Source: Isochrysis galbana
Lineage: Eukaryota; Haptophyta; Isochrysidales; Isochrysidaceae
Assembly: GCA_018136815.1 (NCBI GenBank)
Contig: CM030932.1
Span: forward strand, 7,060,230 to 7,124,229
Length of the DNA stretch: 64,000 bases
Direction of reading: 5' to 3'
Below, piece after piece: positions 22,776 to 33,699 of this stretch. Made by a program: the position numbers and the translations under genes. Position 1 is the first letter of the stretch. Each line of letters opens with the position of its first letter. Under the pieces are notes generated by a model. It searched no databases. It was not told where the DNA came from and was given only the letters and a program-made list of their open reading frames with translations.

Positions 22776-23015
22776 CCGGATATTTGCCTCAGCGTCAGCG
22801 TTACGATTGACGGGGCATCCGGGACCAAGAAAGCGAAAGCGACTTTGCCTTCAACGAAAGTCGACAGTGCGGTGTACGCAGCCATAGTTGAGATGCTCCT
22901 CGAACGCGTAGGCGTCGACCCCGAGCCGGCGACAGAGCGAACGCCGGAGAGAAGAGTCCAGATCCTAGCTCAGTGTGAACGGGCGTTATTGTACCGTGAA
23001 GCCCGGAATGAGTAG
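22776..23015 (+). CDS. Orphan open reading frame, possible terminal exon
   Basis: A frame without a useful ATG is open from 22776 to a stop at 23013-23015 and has coding-like composition: TKKAKATLPSTKVDSAVYAA, IVEMLLERVGVDPEPATERT, RRVQILAQCERALLYREARN. TTTGCCTCAG at 22783-22792 could be a splice acceptor. It lies 180 nt upstream of the TDG start on the same strand and could be a terminal exon of an unseen gene, a gene fragment, or chance. No family is recognised. Confidence 0.25.
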   Translation, partial: PDICLSVSVTIDGASGTKKAKATLPSTKVDSAVYAAIVEMLLERVGVDPEPATERTPERRVQILAQCERALLYREARNE

Positions 23016-23192
23016 TGGTTTTCATGGTCAACGAATTCAATCAATACGTACCGGGGGGGGTGGGGGGGGAGAGAAGAAAACAGGAAGAGGGGGAGAGGGG
23101 AGAGAGGGGAAGAGAGGAGGGAGAAGAGAGAGAGTGGCGGTGGCGTGGGGGAGTGGGGGTGGAGAAGGAAGAGCGAGGCGCAAGCGTCACCG

Positions 23193-24800
23193 ATGTCCTC
23201 CTCGCTCGCCACGCTCGACCTGGCGGCCTTTGCGTACAGCAGCACGCGGTGGAGCACGATGAAGCGTCCCTCGCCCTCGGCCGTCTCGCTCTCTGCTACC
23301 GTCCAGCGCCCTCGCGTTACCGCCGCCGTCAAGCTATCCTCAGAGAGCCGCCCGCCTCTTGAGGATGACGGCAGTCCGGCTGCTGCAGAGCTGCATGAGC
23401 CGTTCATCGCGAGCGGCGAGGGTAAATGGCGCGAGCGCTATGCCTCCGTATCCCTCGCCGCCTTCGAAGCTCGAGTGCCCTGCAAGCTGCACGTCGAGAA
23501 GCCGTTGCGAGCTCTCCTTGTTGGACACAACCCGTGCGATCGGCACGCCTGCCTGGGATGCAGAGCGCAGAAATCGTCGTCCAGCATGGGGCGGGGCTGG
23601 CCTGCGTGTGCGTTTGACGTCTGCTCGCTCACTTTGGGGCAACTACCAACTCCCGCCTCTCACAGATCTGAGACAGCGTGGCGCAATGGGGTTGGATACA
23701 GCAACCCAACCAACCGGTTTTGGCGGCTCATGCGAGAGGGCGGTGTTCTTCCCGCAGAATGGCGGCCTGAGGATGCTCCGCGAGAGCTAAATAATGCAAT
23801 GCCCGGCGAGCTTGGTATTGGAATCACCGACTATATTCTAGCACCAGGTGGGGACTACTGCCTAGGCAATGCTCTCCTCCCCTCGCGCAGCAGCCACTCG
23901 TGCACGCTGCAATCCGAGGCAACCACACGCTTCAGATGCCATCCATCTGACTGTGAATGGCGGCCCAGTGTAAAAGTGCCCTGCCACTGCCTCTCGTCTG
24001 AGCTCGAATGAAGTGCTGAAGGCGCCCGCCCGGAATGCGCCTGTGAACGCCCCCGTCGGGCCCTGGTACACCGGATCGACATGTCTGTGCAAGACCTCTA
24101 CAAGACTCCGCTTCCTTCCCGTGCCGGTCCGTCAGGATCGGATGCCGCCAAATTTTCACGCGCTCAAATGATGGCTGAGCGTGACACTTTCTATCAGCGG
24201 CTTGCCGCGCATGCTCGCCGTGCCGGCGCCGCGCCACGCCTGGTTGTATTTGTGGGAAAGAAACAGTGCGCATATCGCCCCGCGTGTAGACCAGCGTTCA
24301 TGAGCATGCATCCTCGCCCTTGGCAAGCTTCGGGTATCCCCATCGCGATCGCCAAGTGGAGTGAGAAGCCACTAGGCCTTAGCATGCTTCCACACCCGTT
24401 CATTTTTACCCTGTCCCGATTGCGGCTGCCCCGATTGCTGTAGATGGGCCCAGCAGTTTGACCCACCACTTAAGAGGGTGACGGCAGGATTGCAACAAGA
24501 TCGGCCGCCAGGTTGGCCGTTCCCCTTCGCTCAAGGTGAGAGTAGGCCTTGCGCTACAAGAGTCGCGACGGTTATTGGGACCCACGACCAGCTGAACGCG
24601 CGACCACCAAGCCGGGAGGACTGTGGCGTAGTCAACTTCGAGTCAAAGACAAAGTCTGTGTTTCCGCCCATCGAGGAGCCTAAGTTCGGACTCGACTTTA
24701 TGGATGGTCTTGATGGTGCAAGGACGAGGACGAGTGCACAGGGCGCATCGCTGACGAGATTCAAAGTCAAGGCCGGAATGCAGCAGACCCATGGCGTCAA
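23193..24800 (+). CDS. Thymine/uracil-DNA glycosylase (MUG/TDG family), 3' end lost in gap
   Basis: A base-excision-repair enzyme that removes T or U from G mismatches and, in animals, oxidised 5-methylcytosine. Exons: 23193-23533; 23666 to about 23848; a third ending at 24265 whose start is not resolved (between 23890 and 24110); 24444-24535. Exon 1 ends with LRALLVGHNP, the active-site strand (Asn as in TDG), and joins in phase to SETAWRNGVGYSNPTNRFWR, the family GxxxANPxNRFW box. Next come LMREGGVLPAEW and ELGIGITDYI. Exon 3 carries AQMMAERDTFYQRL and PRLVVFVGKK, and exon 4 GLQQDRPPGWPFPFAQ. The final S-S-G-R box (the substrate-clamping loop) is not found and must lie in or beyond the N run. 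The first ~85 residues are a Ser/Ala-rich extension. A 100-nt purine-rich tract lies just upstream. Confidence 0.85.
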
Positions 24801-24900
24801 NNNNNNNNNNNNNNNNNNNNNNNNNNNNNNNNNNNNNNNNNNNNNNNNNNNNNNNNNNNNNNNNNNNNNNNNNNNNNNNNNNNNNNNNNNNNNNNNNNNN
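24801..24900. other. Assembly gap (100 N)
   Basis: Exactly 100 unknown bases, most likely a placeholder of arbitrary length. It interrupts the 3' part of the glycosylase gene. Confidence 0.99.
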
Positions 24901-25032
24901 GCTTGAAAGGGATGCTCGCATTTGCTCACGCTTCCCACAACGCATGGGCAACCCAATGCGAGTGTAGGATTGCTGCTTTACTACCACCTTAGTCCTTGAT
25001 GTGGCACGGAACCCGGCATTCAAATCCAATTA

Positions 25033-25887
25033 TTACCTTGCGGCCTCGATTCTATCCTGTTCCTCGGCGACGAGATCAACGCGCTCCGCATTCTGATCTA
25101 TGGTGAGGTCACCCTCTACCATGTAGTGCATGGGAATCCGAAGGAGCGAATTCAGGACAAGCAATCGCTTGATCATGAGGAAGAGAATAGAAAATACGCA
25201 GACGCTGATGATGATAGACGGGATCGGCAAATCGGCCAGCGTATATCGTTCATGAGCAAGTTTCATCCAAGAGATCGAAACTCCAGCTATCACAAGACAA
25301 AGCATTGAGGCAATGAGGACAATACGAACTGACCTCCATTCGGTCCTGAAGATGCGGCATGATTTAGCAACTGAACCAGGCGGGCCTCGTAGAGATAGAC
25401 CTTGCGCGTATACGACACAGAACGAGGTGACGACAAGGTTATACCTGCAGCAGGAACAAACCATTGCAGGAGTGAGGAGCAGATTAAGCGCAGCTGGAGC
25501 TTCAGGGCGTTCATTGAGTGCGTCCACTCCAATTTGTTTCCAAGCCGGTCGCCATTAAAAGACTCACATGGAGAGCGCCATTGTGCTGCACGCAGATATG
25601 TAGAAGACGGCAACCTGCCAAGATACCGTGGGTGGGAGCATTTCATGCGGAATCTTGATCTTGATCACGCCAACGTACGCGAGCGAGGTCATGATTGCGG
25701 AGAGGCTTGCAGTCATTGTGAAGCGCGCCATGTAGAAGTTCATCTCTGCTTGACGTAGGTCAAGCCCACGGACCTTTAGACCGGCCAGCAGCTCGAGCTT
25801 GCGAGCGCCGAGCATTGTGCTGGCTGCAGTGCCGCAGCGGTGGCCCGCGCGCGAGTACTCCTTGCAGTTCACGCCCCACCCGCCCAC
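25033..25887 (-). CDS. Orai/CRAC-channel-like four-helix membrane protein
   Basis: Two minus-strand exons, 25887-25568 and 25444-25033 (donor GTGAGT, acceptor CTGCAG), give 243 residues. Four hydrophobic segments are apparent at about 50-76, 87-120, 143-166 and 176-201, with short ends, matching the size and layout of Orai store-operated calcium channel subunits. The pre-TM1 segment GARKLELLAGLKVRGLDLRQ resembles the basic helix that leads into Orai TM1, and TM2 contains FYISACSTMALSMYNLVVTS, similar to Orai TM2 (ACTT...). An acidic residue inside the predicted TM1, which lines the selectivity filter in animal Orai, is not evident; the nearest Glu is just before it. Calcium-channel function is therefore inference from layout and weak similarity, and it could be another small multipass protein. 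Confidence 0.5.
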
Positions 25888-27914
25888 TGCGCAGTCGTAG
25901 TGAGTTCAGTCGTTTAGCGTTTAGGTTGTCCCCCCCCCCCCCCTCTCCCTTCTCTTTCCCTTTTCCTCTTTTGCACTCAACTCTCTGCCATGACTACTTC
26001 TACTACCACACATCTATTAATAGAAGTCGTATGTTGGAGCGGACAGAGGGGCGGATGGCAGGGGGCAAAAATTCTTCATAATATTCTTACCGCACTCGCG
26101 GCGCATGGAACCACTACTTACAAGTAGTATACTTTCTACACCCCACACCCCCACTCCCTCGGCTGTCGAGTCGAGCGGAGCCGGAGGGCTCTGAGCCACT
26201 CCGTCGCGAGCAGCACCGGCGGCTAGCGCGGCGCTTTGGCCCTCCTCTCCACCGGGAGTCGGGTGAATGAAATTCTGGACTGGGTCGGGCAACCCCATTT
26301 GGGTGTCTGGACGGGGAACGAACAGCGAACGAAGGGCTGTGGGGCGGCGAGGCGCTCCTAGCGGCCCTAGTGTGATGGATAGTAAGAGATTGTTAGACCT
26401 ACAAAGAACTCTTCCCTCAGGGAGGGAGCCTAGGCTGCAAGAGTGCAGCGACGCAGCGAACAACGACGGACAACGAAGCTGAGAACAACAGGATACACCG
26501 ACTCACGAACACACCGGAATCATTCACCCAAACCAAGCAAATTATCAAGCAACCGCGACCCCAAATCACCGATAACTCAAACACGTCGCGAGAGACGGAG
26601 AGAGAGAGCGAGCGAGAGAGAGAGACTCCACAGCGACGGCCGGAGCGTGTCTCCGTTGTAACTTCCCACGTAGCGGAGAGTCCGAAGGGGAGCGTCATGT
26701 CGCGCGACCACGGCGATCACTTTGGATACAGATCGCGACGAGATATCTTCACGACCGAATAAATCTTGCCGTTGAGCGTGAACCTTCTAGACGCTTCTAA
26801 CGAACAACCCTGAGTAGCAACCAAGGGGAAGAAACACCAAAGGGGCCAAGGGCTTGCATGTAGCTTGCATCAAGGGGAAAGATTCCCTCACCTAGGAAGC
26901 GAACCTACACCGATCTCCAAGGGGAGATGGCAAATTAAACCTCAAATCTCGAGCGGCTAGAGCAACCGACTCGCTCGCCAAAACCTTGACCGAGAAGAAA
27001 GAAGCAAGGACCTACAAGCCAAGGGTAGCGGACCTAGGGAATGTGAGAGGAAGTTTCCGAACGCCAACGCCAAACGCCGAACGCCGGTAGACAACGAAAC
27101 CCTAACCAGGCTAAGCAGAACCTACGACGAACAGGCCTGGACGACAACGAAAGTTAGCAAGTCCCAAGAAAGAACCGGAACTCAACAAGAAACGACAAGC
27201 CTTGTAAGAAGCTAAACAAGCCTTCACAAGGTAACCCGAGAGCCTGAGACAAGCGCGCGGCGAGTGACAGGCAACCTGGCTCCTTTGGGTCAAGATTACC
27301 CGAAAGGAGGAAACCTGGAATCTAGACCTGACAAACAGGCTAGAAGGAACGAAACGAGAACTCGAATTCTAGATCGCTAGGGACGAACCCTACCAACCTA
27401 GATGTACCTGAGCTTCGCCGTGTGGCCGCACGGCGAAGGACCTGGAAACAAGAGCCTGGAAATCGCATCATCTAGGATGAATGCGACATCGGCCCTTCTC
27501 CCCCGCCCCCCGCCATCAGGCGCCAGTGGCCCCTTACCCACGTACACACTGCTCGCGAGAGGTGTGGGTGTGGGCTCACCAAGCCCACTACCTCCAGGCC
27601 ATTCTTTGGCCGATCGCGGGCGATTGACGTTCGCGGAAGCTCCGCGTTTCTTATAGTGATGTGCCCCTTATTCATTTCTCTGATTCTCTCCTGTGGGCGA
27701 CCGTGTCATTCTCCCAAAAAATAGACCGCCACGCGCGGGGGAAGGGAGAAGGGAGGGGGGTCACTCACCGACGCCATTGCCTTTCGTGGGGCGGGAGGGG
27801 GTTCGTGGGGGGTGGGGAGACGGTTGCCGGGGCAGGTAGGGGGGGACCCTGCGGAATCCTTGGACACCCAGGAAAGGTGGGAAATAGTGGTTAAAAAGAG
27901 TGAGAGTGACCGGG
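25888..27914. other. Repeat-rich region without genes
   Basis: A poly-C tract lies at 25930-25942. 26060-26165 resembles 49300-49400 (ACCGCAC..GCGG, then CTTTCTACACCCC). 27170-27490 is a minus-strand copy of a longer repeat whose plus-strand copy is 36730-37085, sharing stretches such as CTTGTTTAGCTTCT, CTCAGGCTCTCGG and AGATGATGCGATTTCCAGGC. 26570-26630 is a short GA-rich tract. No convincing coding region is seen. Confidence 0.5.
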
Positions 27915-28390
27915 CTACAAATACACAGGGGTCACCCGCATAGTCACACCAATCGGGCAGGCCGCGCGCTGCAATCTCGTCGAAATCAGCCACAACTATC
28001 GTTAAAACGATATAGGGTCATGGAGCGCGCGCCGCCGCCCGCTCTCGCTGCCGCTGCCCCGGCGCCCTCGCCGCCATGGACGAAGGACGAAGGCCTCATG
28101 GACACGCCGCTGTCGGCGAAGCGACCGCGCCAGGACGACCCTCCCAGCCAGGTGGGCACAGGAGCCAGCGGGCCACGCCCGCGCAACACCGAGAACAGAG
28201 AGAGCAAGACCAGCATGATGGTTGACAGCATGCAGCACACACAAACCACACCCCACAGCCACACCAAACACACCATAGGCCGCACGCTGAAACCTCGTCG
28301 AAATCAGCCATCCGTGGAGCCCTGTGAACATTGAGCCGTCGCCGAGGGAGGCCCGGAGAACCCAACTTCGAACCGATACCGGGCGCCCTT
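27915..28390 (+). repeat. Direct-repeat flanks enclosing an exon-like ORF
   Basis: About 75 nt at 27925-28000 (AATACACAGGGGTCACCC ... CTCGTCGAAATCAGCCA) recur in diverged form at 28240-28315, and both match the single copy at 37455-37540. Between the two, ATG at 28020 opens an Ala/Pro-rich frame (MERAPPPALAAAAPAPSPP, LMDTPLSAKRPRQDDPPSQ) followed by a perfect GTGGGC donor at 28151. It looks like a first exon inserted into, or duplicated with, a repeat. 28391-29300 shows only purine-rich tracts and no gene. Confidence 0.4.
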
Positions 28391-29300
28391 TATCATCGAC
28401 GGCAACCGGGGATGGAATCGGTTAAAGATCACTAGGATCTTGTTATTCGGCGTTGCGCGTTGCAGTCGCGATCTACCTGGTCGCCGCCGCCATAGTTATT
28501 GCCTAGAGCCTGGAAGTTGCCGAAGAAGAAGAAGGCTTGGAATCAGAAGGAGAAGACGCCCGCTTAATCACATAATTCATCGTGGGCGCGAGGGGGCCGT
28601 ATGCCCAGAGCGCGCCGCGTCTATGTGCGTGCCGGAGGGGGGCAGGGGAAGGGGGAGAGAGAAGGGGGGAGGGGGGGGGGGCGTAGAAGTAGAAGTCACG
28701 AGGGCAGAAAGGGGACGGAAGAAGTCCCGCGCCTTTAGACTTGCTAGGCCCCTATCCCTACCCCAGCACATCCTCAGCGCTCCCCTCGCAGGATCCAATC
28801 TGCTAAATCTAACTCCCCCCATGCTGCCTCCAGTGCACTAAGTCTAGCTATTGGTAACAGGAGCCAATGGCCAAGCGAGCAATGGGCAATGAGAAGTAAG
28901 AAGTTTGGCCCGAGACCAGATCTGGCGGTTACCCACTCGGAGCCCCAAAGCAACCTCCCCTCTCCCCTCACTCTCACTGAAAGAGACGTAGTAAGAAACA
29001 GGCCCAACTAAGCGTGCTCCATGGCAAATGACAAGCGCAGGGGCTGGAGCACGTGCAATCCGTGACCGGCAATCAGGAAGGGGCCTTGAAGGGGCACGTC
29101 TTGTTTCCCAACACAAAGCAACGGGGAACAACACCAATGCTTTAGACCCGTCACAGCATACCTGTTAAACCTGGAAAGGGGGCGGCGATGGTGATGTTGT
29201 TAGTGCGACTCTTTAGAGTCTTAGATTTCTTTCGTCGGCCGGTATGTCCACACGGGTAGACCGAGTGAGAGCGGCTGGCGGGTGCCGACATAGGGAGTCT

Positions 29301-30820
29301 TCAGCCATAGAGGACTTCCGACCTTGCTTCGCCCTGCATAAGCTCGGCCGCAGCAGGGGTGTCAAGACACCAGATCGTCCGCTCTGATGCAAGCACAAGA
29401 CCTGCAGGCACACCAGGCTCGGTTTCGAATGCAGAACGCACAGCCTGAGCCTTAGGTGCGCCAGTGACAATAAAGAGCGCTAGACGAGAGGCGTTGAGAA
29501 CGGGGAGAGTGAGCGTAATTCTATGTGAGGGCGGCTTGGGCGAGTCGTAGATCGGAGCGACTGCACGAGACTCGTCGTCGAGGAGCTCATGGCCAGGAAA
29601 TAGCGATGCCGTGTGCCCATCTGGTCCCATACCCAGAACTACAGCATCGATTCGCCCGGCCGATGCATCAGATTGTCTCATAGTACCACCTTCGGTCACA
29701 CCTCGGGCAGTTCCATTCCCTTGAGCAACCGATCTCAGCAGTCGCAACAGTTGGGATTGATACTGCTCAGCCGCTTCATCCAGAGGGAGCTCATCGGCGA
29801 TGGAAAAGATGTGTTCACTCTTCACGCCAGCCGGGCGCAATAGTGCTCGTTGCCACTCTCCCATGTTGGAATCGGGTGACGACTCCGGCACATGCCTACA
29901 ATCCAACGAGAGAAGGGGCATGGACGATCAACCCGCTGCGGGCTCTTGGTGGATGCAAGTTTGTGCGAGTCATCTCACTTCTGAGCCTGGCAAATTAGCA
30001 AATCGCACAGCGTCAAGGGCAGCATACGCTTCCGTATAAGGGCTGCACGCGGCGTATTGCAAGAGTGTTGGGAGTTGGTTTGGTCTGGGCTTTCATGAGC
30101 GCACCGTTCGTCTGCGAGGAAGAAGCGCCAACAGTCGAGTTGAGCTCTCTCTCCAGCGGCGAGGAGCTTCGGTGCAAGCAGTTTAGGTATCGATCCGCCT
30201 GACAGCGCAACGATAAAAATTCCGGAGCGTGCTATGGCTGTCTTTGCTGCCTCGAGCAACAGCTCACTTGCACGCTCAGCGAGTTTGTCGATCACGTTGA
30301 ATACTTCATGCGTCCGAGAACCTCGTGCAGGGCCATCGCCGCCAAACGTAGCTGAAAGGTTACTGTCCCCATTCGACGGAGTAAAGACTTCTGCGCGCGG
30401 CGTCGCCTGGCTCTGCTCCACTTCAGGTGCCGGAACAGAACGTGCTGGGACGGTGCTTGTTGCCATCATGCGAGCAGTGAGACTCTCTGAGAGAACACGC
30501 AGCACTTCTTTCTCTGCAAAGAGACGGAGCTGTGGGTCCTCTCGAAGGTTCAGGGAGACGAAGGTAGGCATGCCCAGTCTGCGCGAGAGCCGCTGCGCAA
30601 GAAGCTGTGAGCTGGCATCGCCCTCCCTGCCGCCGAGCAGCATGGTGGCAGAGGGCATTGTGGGCAGAGATCGCCCAAGCTCTGCGGCAGGCACGCCAAC
30701 GCCAAGAGAGTCGAACCGGCTGTCATCTCCACCGATCCACACGTAGACTGCTCCATCGAGAGCGAACAGCTGGAAGAAGACCCGCTCCTCGAGCAGTGCG
30801 GCAGACCACTCGTGCAGCAT
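29301..30820 (-). CDS. Fusion of proteasome assembly chaperone 4-like domain with 6-phosphogluconolactonase
   Basis: Two minus-strand exons, 30820-30105 and 29895-29301 (donor GTGCGC, acceptor TTGTAG, in phase), give 436 residues. Residues ~1-115 look like PSMG4/PAC4: HEWSAALLEERVFFQLFALD, YVWIGG, TMLLGGREGDASSQLLAQRL and MPTFVSLNLREDPQLRLFAE. PAC4 with PAC3 helps assemble the 20S proteasome alpha ring. After a ~60-residue Ser/Pro-rich linker comes 6-phosphogluconolactonase, the second step of the oxidative pentose phosphate pathway: GIFIVALSGGSIPKLL, FFLADERHVP (split by the intron) with SSPDSN, VLGMGPDGHTASLFPGHELL and APKAQAVRSA. The frame is open without a stop through the linker, so a true fusion is likelier than two merged genes. 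No targeting sequence is evident. It diverges from the gene at 31291. Confidence 0.85.
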
Positions 30821-30889
30821 CGGCCGACTCGCGAGTAGACCATCCTAGTCTTTTATTACAATACTCTCCTTGCCCTCCCGAGCCGCCGG

Positions 30890-31145
30890 GCCCTCTGCTG
30901 CCTGGCGGGGGGGTCTGCAGCGGGGGGGGGGGGGGGGGGGGAAGGCACGGGGGCGCTCACCCCCCCCATACTTTACATCTATGACTCTACTTTTACTCAG
31001 TGCCGGCCACCAGGGGTCTGCAGCCTGCTGTCCCCTCAGGGAGGGGAAGGGGGGGGGGGGGGAGAAGAGAGTGGAATACAGCAGCCCCCACCCTAGCAAG
31101 GCAAGGGCGTTCCCCACCACATACTTCACATATACGACACTACTT
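30890..31145. repeat. Tandem duplication with poly-G, divergent promoter region
   Basis: Two diverged ~140-nt units, each running GGGGTCTGCAGC, a long G-run (30922-30942 and 31048-31062), a C-rich part, then CATACTTTACATCTATGACTC or CATACTTCACATATACGACAC. They sit between divergently oriented genes and probably contain both promoters. Confidence 0.6.
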
Positions 31146-31290
31146 GTATTTAGAACCCGCCACCACTCCACCTTTTTCCCGAGAGAGGGGAGAGGAGCTC
31201 TCTTCCCTCTCTCTTCCCTCTCTTCGTCCCTTTGTCTCTGTCTCGGCACCTCCTTTTTCTCTCCTTTTCGGTGGTGCGGGCCGGCCGGGC

Positions 31291-32859
31291 ATGGGCGCCG
31301 CCTGTTCCTCAGACAGGGCGGCCGCGCAGCCGGCCCAGGCCACACAGCTGCCGCCCTCACGCAAAGGGATGCAGCCACCGTCGTTCACAAAACCGGAGCC
31401 CGTCGTGCAGCCCCAGCCGCTCTCACAGCCAGAGCCCATCGTGCATCGCGAGATTGAATGCACCACACCGCTGACCCACCAGGCAGAGCCCAAGCAGCCA
31501 CTGGAGCCCATCGAGCAGCCGGAGCCCATCGAACAGCCTGATCCCTTCGATCATCCGGAGCCTATTCTGCAGCGCGAGCCCGAGCCATTGGCTGCCATCG
31601 AGCAGGAGGCACAACCAACCTTGCAGCCGCCAGAACTGCTCGCAGAAGAGGCCAACACGGTGGCGTCGATCGCTCCTGAGTTTGGCCAGCAGCTGAGAAT
31701 CCTCGCAGGTCATGAGACGGCGCCTTCAGCCACGATAGAGATTGTTGAGCACCGCGAGGTGGCGACTGACTCCGAGTACCACGGCGAACACAGGGGTGAA
31801 GTGGTGTCGTTTCAATGTGAAAGAGCTCTGTATCCCGAGCGAGCTAGCTTGATAGACGCTGTGCAATGCTCTGAGAGGCGTGGCGTGCCGAGTACAGGGA
31901 CAAAGGTGGAGCCGAGCTTACCTCTAACGGAGCTTGTAGCTGTAGTTCCTGCAGAACAGATTGAAATCTCTGTAATGCAGGATGAGAGAGTTCTGGCGGC
32001 ATCGGACGAGGACGGGGACGGGGATAATGTGGACGGCGACATTGTAGATGGCATGGTGTTCGTCTCAACCAGGATTTCGGCGAGTCGCCTGGTTGTGGAG
32101 AGCGAGAACGAGCCTGGCAGAAATTCAGCTGCATCAGTGAACGCATTCACACAATGTGCAAGCTCGTCCAAAGGCGGTGATCTCGCAACACAAGTGCCAG
32201 GGTCACAAACAGTCACAATGCTGACATCTGTTGTGGTCGTGGAGGAGCGCATATGTAGTAGTATACCTGTTGCAGATAAGCACGGGCGCATGCTCAGCGA
32301 GAATGGCGTCCCACAACCGGGCAAGGACTGCTCCTTTGTTCTTGGCCCTATTGACCATGGTTTTTGCTTCATCACAGTGGAAAAAAATCCCGCTCTCAAT
32401 CTGCCCCGCGTACGTGTTGACGGTCGCAAATTGACTTTGACCGATCAGCGGCTCAAGGAAGCGCTCTCATCAATAGAGGATTTTGTCGAGAAGCGTGAGC
32501 CCTTCACCGTCACGTATGACTTGCGATCTGTGTGTATTCCCAACATGAGGCAACTCAAGATGGGAATGCGCTGGTGCGTCGAGCATAAAGACGCGCTTGA
32601 TGAGGGCATGCAGGGCGTCTCGATAATCTTATCGTCGTGGCTCATCGCCAAGGCTTGCAATTTGGTGCTTTCTGTGCTTAAGCCACCACAGCCGATCAAG
32701 ATTTGCAAGGATGAATTCGAAGCGGTCACATTTCTTGCAGCAAAGTGTCAAACGCCGAGGTCGTGGGCACCAGATACAGGGACACAGGTGAAGCCCACGG
32801 CGAACGAGAGAAAGCGCAACGCGCCTGCATTGGACATCGTCGGGGGCACAAAAGTCTAG
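31291..32859 (+). CDS. Predicted N-myristoylated Pro/Glu-rich protein with CRAL-TRIO-like C-terminal domain
   Basis: A 522-residue frame without introns, starting at MGAACSS. The Gly2 and following Cys/Ser form a good N-myristoylation plus palmitoylation signal, and for that reason this ATG is preferred over in-frame ATGs upstream in low-complexity sequence. Residues ~25-115 are rich in Pro, Glu and Gln with repeated EPI motifs (QPEPIVHREIE, EPIEQPEPIEQPDPFDHPEP). The middle is acidic and unstructured, including DEDGDGDNVDGDIVDG. From about residue 345 a compact domain follows: FCFITVEKNPALNLPRVRVD, LTDQRLKEALSSIEDFV, PFTVTYDLRSVCIP, GVSIILSSWLIAKACNLVLS and PPQPIKICKDEFEAVTFLAA. The alternation and the YDLR...GV.IIL core resemble Sec14/CRAL-TRIO or STAS-like folds. 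A membrane-tethered lipid-binding or signalling role is inference only. Confidence 0.6.
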   Translation: MGAACSSDRAAAQPAQATQLPPSRKGMQPPSFTKPEPVVQPQPLSQPEPIVHREIECTTPLTHQAEPKQPLEPIEQPEPIEQPDPFDHPEPILQREPEPLAAIEQEAQPTLQPPELLAEEANTVASIAPEFGQQLRILAGHETAPSATIEIVEHREVATDSEYHGEHRGEVVSFQCERALYPERASLIDAVQCSERRGVPSTGTKVEPSLPLTELVAVVPAEQIEISVMQDERVLAASDEDGDGDNVDGDIVDGMVFVSTRISASRLVVESENEPGRNSAASVNAFTQCASSSKGGDLATQVPGSQTVTMLTSVVVVEERICSSIPVADKHGRMLSENGVPQPGKDCSFVLGPIDHGFCFITVEKNPALNLPRVRVDGRKLTLTDQRLKEALSSIEDFVEKREPFTVTYDLRSVCIPNMRQLKMGMRWCVEHKDALDEGMQGVSIILSSWLIAKACNLVLSVLKPPQPIKICKDEFEAVTFLAAKCQTPRSWAPDTGTQVKPTANERKRNAPALDIVGGTKV

Positions 32860-33628
32860 CTAGTCCCTCATGCCCGCTCTATGTCCACGTCATATTGTGC
32901 ATGTCGTCCCCATGTCGTTCGAGCTGGATTGCCATATTCGACGAACGACTGTTCTCCTCGACTTTGTCCTCGATGGCCATGGTAGTGGCATATTGGTATT
33001 GGCAACAAGCGATGAAGTCGCGTTCCGTCGAAGGATGACCATAGGCGGTTCGGTAGTTTTATTTTCGTAAAATTCCATATTCGTCAAGTTGTAACATACT
33101 AGATCATACCTTGCAATAATCCTAGTTCAAAGTTTCGCCTTCTTAGTCTTAGCCATCCTTTCACTTGTTGCCGTCATCACTCATCACATCCTTCTCCTTG
33201 GCCACTGTCACCGCCTCCGTAAGGCGTGAAAGAGAAAGAGCGTTGTCCTTGTCGCTTGTCGCCTAAATCCAGAGTCCAGAGTTTACCAGCCATCCGCATC
33301 CGCCGCACTTCCGCCATGGGGTCCTCTTCAGTGTGCATGTCCGTCTCATTGCGTACAACAATGTACAATGTATTCCTATTCCTTGGCGAGATAATCTCAG
33401 ATTATAATCTCTCGAGCTCGAGATATGAGATATGCGACGATCGCCTCGTCTCCAATCTCCAATGAACCTGGTCTTCGCATTGCTTGGGCCCAACATAGCC
33501 GTCGTCAATTCAGGATTTTCGGGCACTTAAAGGCTAGCGTCTACGAGAGTGGCCTCTACGTTCGAATTAACGACGACCGAACGGTGGTGAGTCACAAGTC
33601 TCAAGACTCCCCTAGCTATGCCCTTCGG
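32860..33628. other. Intergenic, nothing recognised
   Basis: Moderate-GC DNA with no domain-bearing frame and no repeat seen elsewhere in the window. CTCGAGCTCGAG palindromic words lie near 33411. Confidence 0.4.
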
Positions 33629-33699
33629 TAGGGCGGTCAAAGAGTGTTTTTTTATATGAGGGGTAAAAAAATGATCATCTCAGAATTGAGGAACTTTAA

